Assembly: GCA_910587095.1 (NCBI GenBank)
Contig: CAJUMJ010000024.1
Coordinates: 1-32,462 of the forward strand
Source of the DNA: an uncultured Lachnospiraceae bacterium
GTDB lineage: Bacteria > Bacillota > Clostridia > Lachnospirales > Lachnospiraceae
Direction of reading: 5' to 3'
Length of the DNA stretch: 32,462 nucleotides
In this document: positions 24,163 through 32,352 of the stretch, one piece after another
Layout of the letters: each line of letters starts with the position of its first letter
Position numbering within the stretch: the first letter of the stretch is position 1
Notes under the pieces: generated by a model
Database searches by the model: none
The model's input: the letters and a program-made list of their open reading frames with translations, nothing else
Told to the model about the DNA's origin: nothing
Position numbers and translations under genes: made by a program

Positions 24163-26153
24163 CGTTTTTTGACAATACCGTACCAGAGCAGAAGAAGCGT
24201 AGCCCCGGCGGCGAGCATTACCGCTATAGCCGCCACCGCGTCCGTCGCGTTTTTTGCGCTGTCTATGCCTGTCTCCCCCTCGGTTGTCTCCTCGTTCCCC
24301 GTCTCCATATCGATGTAAGCGATCGCGCATCGGGACAGCCGGTCGGTCGAGAAAGTAATCGTGTCCGGGCTTTCGTCTTCATCTGCAAGCTGGATAAGCC
24401 CCTGTTTGGCGCTTTCATCCGTCTGCAGTATCAGTATATAAAATTTCCGCTTCTCCGCCTTTAAATGCTCGGGAACGCCGATCGTCATCCTAAGCTCTTT
24501 AGGAAGCGCCAAAACCTTTTCCGTGTCCTTCCCCTTTGTCTCGCTCAAAGATATCTCAAAATACCGTCCGATCCGCATCCCGGGAAGCTTCCTCTGCTCA
24601 AACTCCTCTTTCGTCTCCTCGCTTTCCTTTCCCTCCGTATCCTTGATATAAAGCTCCATGGAGACAGGCAGGCCGCCCTGCAGCATACGAAGTTTCTCCT
24701 CCTTACTCAAAAGCTGCTCTGACACTTTCCCAAAATCGGGCACGCCGAAATTTTCATTCTCCTCATTCATAAAATCATTTCGCACCGTGAGTTGTAAGTC
24801 TCCCGTATTTTGTGCACCGGCCAGCAATTCTTCGTCTCTGTTTTCCTCAATCAGTTTTCTCGCCTCATTCTCGGAAATCCCAAGCTCGGCGAGGGTTCCG
24901 GTCAGCTCAGGTTCCTCTTTCGCACCGTTTTCTTCCGGCTCCTCCCTGTCGCTTTCTTTTTTCTCTTCTTTCTCCTTTTCGCTTCCTTCCGGCTGCTTAT
25001 TCACCGGTTTTTCCGGATCGTCTTTCACTTCGCCCTGTTCTGTCTTCTTCCCAATGCCGGCGTCGGTCTTTGCCGGCGCTTTTTCAAAATCCACGGAGAT
25101 GGTATGATCTCCCCGCACATCCGTAAAGTGGAAGGATGATGTTTTCCCTATCTCCCCTCCGTCAACATACACGGTGCGGATGGCATAGCCGTCCCCCGGA
25201 GTAATCGTATACAATACACCTGATCCTTCCGTAACCGTAGTTTTCCCCTGCGGCGTAATCGTTCCGCTCCCCGCGCCCACGTGGGCGTTAATGGTGTAGG
25301 ACTTCACTTCTCTTTTTTTAAATACGGCGGTAAATGTCCTGTCACCTGTAATTTGGTTCACCTGCATTTTGCTGTCTCTGCTCACCGTGTTCCCGTTTTC
25401 CGTCCATCCGTCAAACTGATACCCGTCTTTTGGTGAAGCCTCAAGCGTTATGCTTTCCCCGTACTTCACGGTTTTATTCTCCGTCGCCGTTCCGGCGTTG
25501 CTGTCGTTGACATGCACGGTAATGTGGCAGTCCACCGGCTTAAATTCCGCCACATAAGTGGCGTCCCCGTGTACATCGTCAACCACATACCGGGCGTCCT
25601 GCGAGACTCTGTTATCATTTAAAAACCATCCCTCAAAGTCAAAACCTTTGTTTGGGCTCGCCGAGATCACCGCATATCCGCCCTCCCTGACAGAGCCGCT
25701 CCCAAATACCGATCCGCCATAATCCGGCGACGCCTCAAGCTGTATGTAACAGGTGGATGCCTGCACCGTCACAAGCGCAGTTGCGCTGTAAGTGCTGTCC
25801 TGCCTGGAAACCGCCTTCACAATCATGGAAGAAGCCGTCTCGTCAGAGGCCACATTTAAAATTCCGTTCCCGTCAATAAACGTGTTCGGACTCGTCTGTC
25901 CAAAAACACTCCAGGCAACCTCTCTGCTGTAATTGTTTTCGCCGGTCACCGAAGCCGTAAATGCACATGTGCCGTTTTTGGAGACGACGGCGGTTCCCGG
26001 CGAAACGCTCACAGACGTGACCGTCGGTCTTTCTTCCTCCGCGGAGAATGCATCCTCGCCGGTTTCCGCCGCGTGACACAAAAACGCCGGAGATAAAAAT
26101 AACTGCGCCATCAGCAGATATACCGCCGCACGGCATACGGCTTTCCTGTCCAT
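24153..26153 (-). CDS. Secreted, membrane-anchored protein with Ig-like domain and InlB-type repeats
   Basis: This is a 666-aa surface protein. The signal peptide is about 1-29 (cut after CHAA). A Big_2-like Ig domain lies at about 44-131. Three InlB/Flg_new-type beta repeats lie at about 134-206, 209-280 and 285-358, two of them with the FEGW/FDGW and GDxT signatures. An acidic Glu/Lys-rich linker (about 360-415) is followed by an unrecognised domain (about 420-620). A C-terminal membrane helix at about 637-661 precedes KKRSK, with no LPxTG motif. Such repeats often bind carbohydrate, host or wall partners. It has GGAGG 7 nt before its ATG. It is the last gene after the VWA-like and CotH genes and may be a target or partner of that system. 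Confidence 0.85.
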   Translation of the reverse strand: MDRKAVCRAAVYLLMAQLFLSPAFLCHAAETGEDAFSAEEERPTVTSVSVSPGTAVVSKNGTCAFTASVTGENNYSREVAWSVFGQTSPNTFIDGNGILNVASDETASSMIVKAVSRQDSTYSATALVTVQASTCYIQLEASPDYGGSVFGSGSVREGGYAVISASPNKGFDFEGWFLNDNRVSQDARYVVDDVHGDATYVAEFKPVDCHITVHVNDSNAGTATENKTVKYGESITLEASPKDGYQFDGWTENGNTVSRDSKMQVNQITGDRTFTAVFKKREVKSYTINAHVGAGSGTITPQGKTTVTEGSGVLYTITPGDGYAIRTVYVDGGEIGKTSSFHFTDVRGDHTISVDFEKAPAKTDAGIGKKTEQGEVKDDPEKPVNKQPEGSEKEKEEKKESDREEPEENGAKEEPELTGTLAELGISENEARKLIEENRDEELLAGAQNTGDLQLTVRNDFMNEENENFGVPDFGKVSEQLLSKEEKLRMLQGGLPVSMELYIKDTEGKESEETKEEFEQRKLPGMRIGRYFEISLSETKGKDTEKVLALPKELRMTIGVPEHLKAEKRKFYILILQTDESAKQGLIQLADEDESPDTITFSTDRLSRCAIAYIDMETGNEETTEGETGIDSAKNATDAVAAIAVMLAAGATLLLLWYGIVKKRSK

Positions 26154-26178
26154 CCCTGTTCCTCCATGATCCCAACCA

Positions 26179-26706
26179 TCAATCGTTTTTGTCCGTGTTG
26201 TTGTCTATATCGAGAAAAAACCGAGTACCACTCATAACCTGCCCGGAAATGAGCAGCAGCTTGCTTTTTAAAAACGGGGAGAGCGCTTCCTTCGCCGCCT
26301 CCCCGTCCTCAATCACGTTTTGTCCGTCTGTAAATACCAAAATCACCTTGCTTCTGGCATGAAACTTTTTCAGGTAGCCAAAAAGCTCCTCATAGCGCTT
26401 TTTACACGGACAACGGACATATTCCGCATATGCCCCGCCCGTCATGAGCATTGCCATCGGCGTTATCTTCGATTCTGTTTTCTGTCCCCAAAACACCAGA
26501 TTAAGCCGGACATTCCGGAAAACCTCATTTCCTCTTTTCAGGGCTTTGACCACTGCCGCCACCGCACCCTCAAAATCCTCCGGCCGCATGGATGTATCGA
26601 TCACGACCGACATCTCCAAATTCCCGCCCCGGTAATTTCCCGGGACGCGGAGAATGGCATCCACCTTTTTGGCAATCTGCAGTGCGCCTGTTTCCGTGAG
26701 CTGCAT
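26179..26706 (-). CDS. VWA-like protein with altered metal-ion site
   Basis: This is a 175-aa protein without a signal peptide, so probably cytoplasmic. It reads as a single von Willebrand A-type domain: strand and motif EMSVVIDTSMRP (about 34-45), helix EGAVAAVVKALKRG, strand VRLNLVFWG and KVILVFTDGQNV near residue 125. The usual metal site DxSxS is here DTSMR, so metal binding may be weakened. The ATG at 26706 has GAGGGAG 8 nt upstream; a GTG at 26715 would overlap it. It lies 13 nt after CotH and 25 nt before the surface-protein gene, so it is co-transcribed. VWA domains usually mediate protein contacts, and it may link CotH to its partners. That is inference. Confidence 0.75.
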   Translation of the reverse strand: MQLTETGALQIAKKVDAILRVPGNYRGGNLEMSVVIDTSMRPEDFEGAVAAVVKALKRGNEVFRNVRLNLVFWGQKTESKITPMAMLMTGGAYAEYVRCPCKKRYEELFGYLKKFHARSKVILVFTDGQNVIEDGEAAKEALSPFLKSKLLLISGQVMSGTRFFLDIDNNTDKND

Positions 26707-26719
26707 GATTATCACTCCC

Positions 26720-28348
26720 TCACTGTTCAGTATACCCTAACCCCTCATTTTTCTCAACACTCTTTGCATCCCTCCTTCCATGTTGCTCCTCACGCCCGGT
26801 ACCTCCTTTCCCGCGCATCACACCCATAACCTCAATATCGATTTCAGACGCATCCACCAGCATAGCGTCGTCCGCTTTTTGCCCCTCGTCCGTGGACGGT
26901 ATGACGCCGTTTAGCTGCCCGCGAACGCTTTCGGCTCGGAGCAAAACCGTCCGGTACAGCATCTGCGCCCCCGCATCGTACTCCTCATATGAATAAAGCG
27001 CCGTCGGATCCGTCTCTACCAGGCCGTCAATCTGGCCCCGGATTCGCCGATACGCCTCCTCAAACCGTCCGCCATACACATACTCCTCCGCCAGTTTTCT
27101 AAGATATTCATGATATTCGGCCAAATATGTTTCGTTCTCAAGCAGAGCGTCAAAAAAATCCGTTCCCTGAAAGGGTGTGTCGATGGCGTCATTCACCGTC
27201 TCGGACGCGCTGCTTTCGGCCCCCATATTCATCCCTCCAAAGGAAAGATTGTAATCCCAGGGAAACATATTCAGCATACCGTCCTGCTCATACAGATAGT
27301 AATTGTGCGCCATATTTCCCGAAAGGCTGTCAAGATTCACGCAGAAAACGTGTACCGCCATATATTTCAGTATATTATCCACATCGAGATATGTTTCAAG
27401 CTCTGTGCCGGCATCGATATTTTTGAGAGCCTTCACCACCTTCCGATGATCCTTCGACCCCGTACCGGTCACCTCACCCTCCCATATGTCGGAATAGGAA
27501 TCCAGGTCGTCATCCGTATAGTTCAGATTCGCGCCGTTTCCTCCGCCCGGCATCTTTCCCATGTCAGACGGTTTTCTATCCCCCCTGTCGTGAAATGCCT
27601 CACCCGGATTTTCTCCCCTCTCCCAGGGTGGTTCCTTTTGCGCAAAATCCGTCCCCTCCTCATCCTGCGGCGGCCGTCCTCCGAAATCCCCGCCGTCCGG
27701 TCCGCCTCCCATCCGCATACTGTCAGGCTTATACAGCTCTCCGTCCTTCGTCCCGAAATTCCGCACAAGAAAGCTCTCCTCCACCGCCTCAAGCGCCAGA
27801 TATACGCCCCGGTATTCGCCGTTCACGGATATTTTGGCATAATTGTACAAGGAAGCGTCCACGCCGAGATACTGATACATGTCATAGACCAGCGCCTCCT
27901 TCATGTTGGTTGCGTCGGCGTAATTATTATTCAGTATCAATTTATCCAGCCCAAAGCAGGTCTGTCCCTTCTCGTAATGATCAAATTCCAGTTTCAGGCT
28001 GAACCGATCCGTATCCGGGTCCATCGCAATGGAGGACAGACTTGTATTGCCTTTAGGGCGGATTCCCACATGATCTATTTTTTCCCCGTTGACGACCACA
28101 TCGCAGGCATAATACTCCTCCGCCATGGCGTTTTCCAGCATGTCTTCCCATTCTCCCTCCGCCATCCGGATATCGATCTCTATAGGGGTATCCGTGTCAA
28201 ACAGCTTTGTCGGATACTGCAGGGCAACCACATTTCCACCAAGCGTTTCCACAATCCTTTGCGAAAACAGCATCGCCAAAAAACAGAGTGCGACGGCCAC
28301 AGCTACCATTACCCCGACAATCTTTGTCATATATTTGTGGGAAATCAT
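26720..28348 (-). CDS. cotH: CotH-family protein kinase-like enzyme, membrane-anchored
   Basis: This is a 542-aa protein with an N-terminal membrane anchor at about 9-29 and the catalytic part outside. CotH kinases are atypical kinases; B. subtilis CotH phosphorylates spore-coat proteins. The N-lobe contains HVGIRPKGNTSLSS and FSLKLEFDHY (likely ATP-binding Lys). The central motif is LILNNNYADATNMKEALVYDMYQ, then GVYLALEAVEE, and the metal-binding Asp is in FPWDYNLSFGG (D365). A Gly/Pro/Asp-rich insertion (about 211-275) is disordered. The ATG has a GAGGGGGG site upstream. The gene is 12 nt after DUF4956. Presence beside VTC and DUF4956 suggests an envelope role rather than only spore coat. 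Confidence 0.9.
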   Translation of the reverse strand: MISHKYMTKIVGVMVAVAVALCFLAMLFSQRIVETLGGNVVALQYPTKLFDTDTPIEIDIRMAEGEWEDMLENAMAEEYYACDVVVNGEKIDHVGIRPKGNTSLSSIAMDPDTDRFSLKLEFDHYEKGQTCFGLDKLILNNNYADATNMKEALVYDMYQYLGVDASLYNYAKISVNGEYRGVYLALEAVEESFLVRNFGTKDGELYKPDSMRMGGGPDGGDFGGRPPQDEEGTDFAQKEPPWERGENPGEAFHDRGDRKPSDMGKMPGGGNGANLNYTDDDLDSYSDIWEGEVTGTGSKDHRKVVKALKNIDAGTELETYLDVDNILKYMAVHVFCVNLDSLSGNMAHNYYLYEQDGMLNMFPWDYNLSFGGMNMGAESSASETVNDAIDTPFQGTDFFDALLENETYLAEYHEYLRKLAEEYVYGGRFEEAYRRIRGQIDGLVETDPTALYSYEEYDAGAQMLYRTVLLRAESVRGQLNGVIPSTDEGQKADDAMLVDASEIDIEVMGVMRGKGGTGREEQHGRRDAKSVEKNEGLGYTEQ

Positions 28349-28360
28349 AGCAGCCCCCCT

Positions 28361-29032
28361 CTATGCCATGTACTCGCCGTTATAGCTTACCAGAGTCACA
28401 TTTTCCACGCCCTCTATGCCGTGCAGACCGTTGACAAAAGAAGTCGCCTCGTCTTTTAACCGCACCTCCGCCGTCAGCTCGATCCCGCTTTCATTTACGG
28501 TCTTGGATTTAACCTGGAATTTTTTAAGCGTCTCCTTCGCCATGGATAGCGCGGCCGTCTCGGCCTCCTCGTCATGACAGTTCATAATTAAAATATAGGG
28601 ATTCTCATGTACTTTCCTGTTGGCGAAAACAAGCAGAATCACGCCGATCATCACGGATCCGATCACGCCAAGAGGAATCATACCTGCACCGATCACAATC
28701 CCCGCGGCAATCGCCCAAAACAAATATACGATTTCCATGGGCTCCTTGATGGCCGCCCGGAAACGGACGATTGAGAGGGCGCCAACCATTCCCAGGGAGA
28801 GCACCACGTTGGAGGTCACCGCCATGATAACCAGTGTCGTCACAAGAGAAAGCCCCACCAACGCCAAGGCAAAACCGCTTGAATACATAATTCCGTTAAA
28901 GGTCTTTTTGTAAACCGCAAAAATAAACAAACCTATCACAAGGGTAAACAACATGCCAATCAATGTGTCCACCGCAGAAAATTCCGTAATGTTCTCCAAA
29001 AAACCCGACTTAAAAATATCGTTAAATGTCAT
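28361..29032 (-). CDS. DUF4956 membrane protein
   Basis: This is a 223-aa protein. Four or so hydrophobic segments fill residues 20-140, including the family hallmark LGMVGALSIVRFRAAIKEPMEIVYLFWAIAAG. A soluble C-terminal domain of about 80 residues (from NPYILIMNC) looks like a small alpha-beta ligand-binding or dimerisation fold. The role is unknown. DUF4956 genes are repeatedly found with VTC and CotH genes, which suggests a shared membrane complex, as here. The ATG has GGAGG 11 nt upstream. The gap to the VTC gene (254 nt) is filled with hairpin repeats, so the link to VTC may be by readthrough. Confidence 0.88.
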   Translation of the reverse strand: MTFNDIFKSGFLENITEFSAVDTLIGMLFTLVIGLFIFAVYKKTFNGIMYSSGFALALVGLSLVTTLVIMAVTSNVVLSLGMVGALSIVRFRAAIKEPMEIVYLFWAIAAGIVIGAGMIPLGVIGSVMIGVILLVFANRKVHENPYILIMNCHDEEAETAALSMAKETLKKFQVKSKTVNESGIELTAEVRLKDEATSFVNGLHGIEGVENVTLVSYNGEYMA

Positions 29033-29062
29033 CTTTTCCCTGCCTCCTATACGCTAAAATCT

Positions 29063-29278
29063 GTGTGAGACGGTTCTTGGCGTCCCGTCCTATGGCGGGA
29101 CGTCTTAAGAAACTCTTCTCACACTAACCACCATGTCACAGCTTTGCTGTGACTCAAAATCCGCGGACAAACAAGTTCGTCCTGGAGAATGCCGTATTTC
29201 AGGCATTCTCCTACGCGAGACTTAGAACTTCTTAGTGAAGCAGCCTCTGCTGCTGAACTTTAGAAGTTCTTCTCGCGT
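29063..29278. repeat. Multi-hairpin mosaic repeats B (two units)
   Basis: This fills the VTC to DUF4956 gap. Unit 1 (29063-29124) has outer arms GTGTGAG/CTCACAC and inner CGTCCCG/CGGGACG; it matches the last hairpin of mosaic C but lacks a 25-nt inner segment. Unit 2 has GTCACAGC/GCTGTGAC (29135-29153), then the shared block CTCAAAATCCGCGGAC with AACAAGTT, then GGAGAATGCC/GGCATTCTCC (29184-29211), and ACGCGAGA/TCTCGCGT with inner AGAACTTCT/AGAAGTTCT (29213-29278). No protein gene is seen. Confidence 0.85.
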
Positions 29279-29286
29279 TTTTCACA

Positions 29287-29979
29287 CTAGCCAAACCGGC
29301 GACATGCCGCATATTTTGAAAACGCCTCCCGGCGTATGGTGTTTGTCCGAACGATGTCCCTGATCAGCTCCGGAAGAAACGCGTCGTATTTGACTTCCAT
29401 TACCATATCCCCTGGCACCTCGGCGGTATCGATATCCCTCACCCGCTCCTCAAAAAAATCCCTGTGGTACATGGTTGTCCGAATATGTGAGTCAAAGGTG
29501 ATCCTCACATTTCCCGCCGGATAAATATACGGCTCCCGCATATAAGATACGAGCACCCTCGGACAAAGCATCTGATAGCGCATCTTCGCGTAAAGCTCCC
29601 GCACCAGCGGCGACGTATGTCCCCTCATCCAGCCGGTTTGCCCGTGCAGCAACAGCAGACATTCCTCCTTCGAAAGCGCTGCATCAATCTTCCTGCACAA
29701 GTCCCCTTCCTTGCTCTTCTTTTCCAGGGCAATAAAAGAAAAATCATCGTTGTAATACCGAATCCGAAATTTTTCCCGCCTGGATAGACCGTACATCTTT
29801 TCCCTCAAAGCCTTGTCTTCGTAGTTGTCAAAATAAATGCTGCGTATCAGGTATTTCCCGTCCTCATTCACATGTCCGTCAGGCCGCGCAATTTTCCTCA
29901 GACGGCTTATAAGCTCTATGTACTGCGGATACCGGATCCGGTATTTCAGCTCATGCCGAAAGCATCCATTATGGTTCAC
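29287..29979 (-). CDS. VTC-domain polyphosphate polymerase
   Basis: This 230-aa cytoplasmic protein has the VTC fold that makes polyphosphate from ATP in yeast Vtc4. The tunnel residues of the family can be seen: K12 in FRHELKYRI, R46 in IRSIYFDN, R72 and R74 in KFRIRYYND, E86 and K88 in ALEKKSK, R147 in SYMREPY, and E195 and K197 in MEVKYDAF. I chose GTG 29979 because AGGAGGG lies 10 nt upstream; an ATG at 30018 gives 243 aa but has a poor ribosome site. Its neighbours are DUF4956 and CotH. The product could be polyphosphate or another phosphate polymer for the envelope. The context is inference; the active-site residues are seen. Confidence 0.88.
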   Translation of the reverse strand: MNHNGCFRHELKYRIRYPQYIELISRLRKIARPDGHVNEDGKYLIRSIYFDNYEDKALREKMYGLSRREKFRIRYYNDDFSFIALEKKSKEGDLCRKIDAALSKEECLLLLHGQTGWMRGHTSPLVRELYAKMRYQMLCPRVLVSYMREPYIYPAGNVRITFDSHIRTTMYHRDFFEERVRDIDTAEVPGDMVMEVKYDAFLPELIRDIVRTNTIRREAFSKYAACRRFG

Positions 29980-30175
29980 TCTTCTCTCTCCCTCCTTTTC
30001 TACTTCCCCGTCGGCCATTCATCGACGCCTGCCGCGGAAATTCATTTAAAGCAAGGTTAAGTATAAAGATCCTTCCTGAAATGTACTTAAAATAAAATGT
30101 GACTTTTTTCTGAACTTCCTATTCCTCTGTATGGGCAAGTGTGATCCGGCTTTGCTGGACACACCACACAAAAAA

Positions 30176-30201
30176 GGAATACCAGCCGAAGCCAACATTC
30201 C
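30176..30201. terminator. Terminator with UUCG loop between HK and VTC genes
   Basis: On the minus strand GGAAT...ATTCC with an inner wobble stem and a TTCG loop is followed by TTTTTTG; the plus strand also has a T-run. It lies about 190 nt past the kinase stop, separating the two-component pair from the VTC gene. Between it and the VTC start I see no strong promoter; TATACT near 30060-30065 is only a weak candidate. Confidence 0.7.
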
Positions 30202-30231
30202 CTTTTTCACATCTGTCATCATAACCACCAT

Positions 30232-30395
30232 GATTCCGCTCTGCGGAATCTCAAAATCCACGAACGAACAAGTTCGTCCCGGAGAATGCCCGTATTTGAG
30301 GCATTCTCCTGTGTGAGACGGAGTTGCAACGCAACTCCTAGAGTTTCTTGGCATCCCGTCCTATGACGGGACGTCTTTAGAAACTCTTCTCACAC
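30232..30395. repeat. Multi-hairpin mosaic repeat C
   Basis: In order: GATTCCGC/GCGGAATC (30232-30250), the shared block TCTCAAAATCCACGAACG with AACAAGTTCGTCC, GGAGAATGCC/GGCATTCTCC (30281-30309), and a branched hairpin GTGTGAGA/TCTCACAC (30311-30395) with inner GAGTTGC/GCAACTC and CCCGTC/GACGGG. The last arm includes the stop codon of the histidine kinase. Confidence 0.85.
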
Positions 30396-31616
30396 TAATA
30401 CCACACGAAAACAAACCGATTTCCCGTCCGCGCTCTTAACCGTAGCCTGGCCGCCATGACTCTGCGCGATTGACTTCACCATAGACAATCCGATTCCCGT
30501 GCCTCCGGTGAGAACGGATCTTGATTCGTCAAGCCGGTAAAAGCGGTCAAAAAGCCGATCCAAATCAGAGACATCAGGAAGCTCGCACGTATTAAACACC
30601 TCGATACAGTTTTTGCCGCGCCTGCGATAAATATGCAGACGGATTTCCCCTCCCTCGTCCGAATACTTTACCGCGTTGTCAAGCAGAATGGACAGCATTC
30701 TCTGGACGGCATTCCTGTCCCCGTACAAGGTCAGATTTTCTTCGATGTCCTGGCTATAGTTTTTCCCTTTTGCTTTCATCAAAGTTACAAAAGGTTCCGC
30801 CGTCTCCCAGGCCGCCTCACTCAGAGAAAAACGGCTCTTTTCGGGAAAAGGCGTCTCCTCATCCAATCTGGAAAGAGCCACCAGGTCACCCACAAGTCTG
30901 GAAAGACGGGCCGTCTGTTTCTGGATACTGGCAATCCACTCGTCTCCCTCGTGTTCCATCGCCGCAATATCCGCGCTGGTCGCAATGGAAGTGAGCGGCG
31001 TTTTCAGCTCATGCCCCGCATCCGTGATAAATTGCTTTTGCCGTTCCAGGTTTTTCACATATGGCCTGATCGCCCGCCCCGAGAAAAGAACGATCAGGCA
31101 AAATACCATCACAAGGCTGAATAACCCCGTGGCAAGGGATACGAAAAGCAAAGAACGCATGGATTGTATCTGAATCGACGCGTTCAGGAAAAGCACCGTT
31201 GTCTCCTCTTCGCTGCGGCTTACCAGATAACGGTAATCCCCGTAATATCCCCTCTCTCTTTTTTTCGACAGGACGGCTCTTGTATATGCCTCCGCCCTCT
31301 CCTCGTCGACGGAAGATATGTGATCTCTGGCCACCGCTTTCACATTTCCGTTTCTGTCACAGTGTACGGCAAAAAACCGGGTTGTAAATTCCGCCTCCGG
31401 TCCCGTGCCCGGTATTCCCTTTATGGGAGGAGGAGGCATTTGCGGTTCCACACGCGCCCTCTTTTCACGCTCCATAAGTTTCCCGATCTGATGGTCCTGC
31501 ATGGAAGCGGTTCTGTAATAATTGGCCACGTTAATCCCGACGATAATCACAAGCATAACCGCCCCGAACGCCGCCATGGCGGCAAGAATAAAGCGTCTGC
31601 GTATTTTTTTCAGCAT
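30390..31616 (-). CDS. Sensor histidine kinase of an OmpR-type two-component pair
   Basis: This is a 408-aa membrane kinase. TM1 is at about 10-30 and TM2 at about 153-180. The extracellular part has a Pro-rich stretch (MPPPPIKG, about 60-67) and a small sensor domain. The dimerisation site is DAGHELKTPLTS with H202. The N box is LLDNAVKYS, the F box LFDRFYR and the G2 box GTGIGLSMVKSIAQSHGG. The G1 box DxGxG is not recognisable (VFNTCELPD), a variant seen in some clostridial kinases that are still active. Its ATG overlaps the regulator's stop by seven bases with GAGG upstream, so translation is coupled. The signal is unknown; the neighbouring VTC/CotH cluster is a likely target. Confidence 0.92.
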   Translation of the reverse strand: MLKKIRRRFILAAMAAFGAVMLVIIVGINVANYYRTASMQDHQIGKLMEREKRARVEPQMPPPPIKGIPGTGPEAEFTTRFFAVHCDRNGNVKAVARDHISSVDEERAEAYTRAVLSKKRERGYYGDYRYLVSRSEEETTVLFLNASIQIQSMRSLLFVSLATGLFSLVMVFCLIVLFSGRAIRPYVKNLERQKQFITDAGHELKTPLTSIATSADIAAMEHEGDEWIASIQKQTARLSRLVGDLVALSRLDEETPFPEKSRFSLSEAAWETAEPFVTLMKAKGKNYSQDIEENLTLYGDRNAVQRMLSILLDNAVKYSDEGGEIRLHIYRRRGKNCIEVFNTCELPDVSDLDRLFDRFYRLDESRSVLTGGTGIGLSMVKSIAQSHGGQATVKSADGKSVCFRVVLV

Positions 31617-32287
31617 GGCGTTTCCTCAAGAGAATACCCTGCCCCCCGAGCCGTCCTAATTTCAATATCGGCATGGAGCCCCTTCAGTTTCCTTCGGATA
31701 AATCCCACATAGGTCCAAACCACATTGACGTCCGCCTCGGAATCCTGCCCCCATATTTTATCCATCAGATGTGCCGTAGAAAAGACACAATGCGGATTTC
31801 TCATAAACAGCTCCATCAACTGAAATTCCTTATTGTTAAGCCTGACCGACTCCGCTCCACAGACAAGTTCATAACGGTTGCAGTAAAGGCGTACCTTTCC
31901 GAAAGCCAGACAGGCGTCCGCATAGCCTGTGTTTCTGCGCGCGAGAGCTTTCACCCTGGCAATCAATTCGCTGGTTGCAAAGGGCTTCGGAAGATAATCG
32001 TCCGCTCCCGCTTCCAGCCCGGTCACCCGATCCTCAATCTCCGCTTTGGCTGTGAGCAGCAGTATCGGAACTCCGGAACCGGACTCCCTGATGTGCCTGA
32101 GCGCTTCCAATCCGTCTACCTTCGGCATCATAATATCCAAAATCACGACGTCATAATCCCTGCAGCCGAAATATTCCAATGCCTCCGCTCCGTCGTATAC
32201 CACGTCCACCGTGAACTTATTTTTTTCCAGAAGAAATTTCAGTCCCTTCGCCAGTTCCGCCTCATCCTCGGCAATCAAAATACGCAT
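31610..32287 (-). CDS. OmpR/PhoB-family response regulator
   Basis: This is a 225-aa cytoplasmic transcription factor. The receiver domain (1-115) has ED at 7-8, phosphorylation site D51 (VVILDIMMP), T79 (LLLTAKAE) and the Lys in YLPKPFA. The C-terminal winged helix (about 128-222) has LNNKEFQLMELFMRNP and the recognition helix VNVVWTYVGFIRRKL. It precedes and overlaps the kinase gene. The ribosome site is weak (AGCGGA close to the ATG, or AAAGGA far upstream). A promoter lies about 40-65 bp upstream. The target genes are not shown by the sequence. Confidence 0.92.
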   Translation of the reverse strand: MRILIAEDEAELAKGLKFLLEKNKFTVDVVYDGAEALEYFGCRDYDVVILDIMMPKVDGLEALRHIRESGSGVPILLLTAKAEIEDRVTGLEAGADDYLPKPFATSELIARVKALARRNTGYADACLAFGKVRLYCNRYELVCGAESVRLNNKEFQLMELFMRNPHCVFSTAHLMDKIWGQDSEADVNVVWTYVGFIRRKLKGLHADIEIRTARGAGYSLEETPC

Positions 32288-32323
32288 ATTCCGCTAAAAC
32301 AATCCTTTCGCTGCCCTACTGCT

Positions 32324-32352
32324 AGTGTACTGACATGTTCACTTTCAGTCAA
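32324..32352 (-). promoter_or_regulatory. Predicted promoter of the two-component pair
   Basis: On the minus strand TTGACT (32347-32352) and TACACT (32324-32329) are 17 bp apart. The -35 box coincides with the end of the repeat element at the window edge, so the element may have supplied it. Confidence 0.55.
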
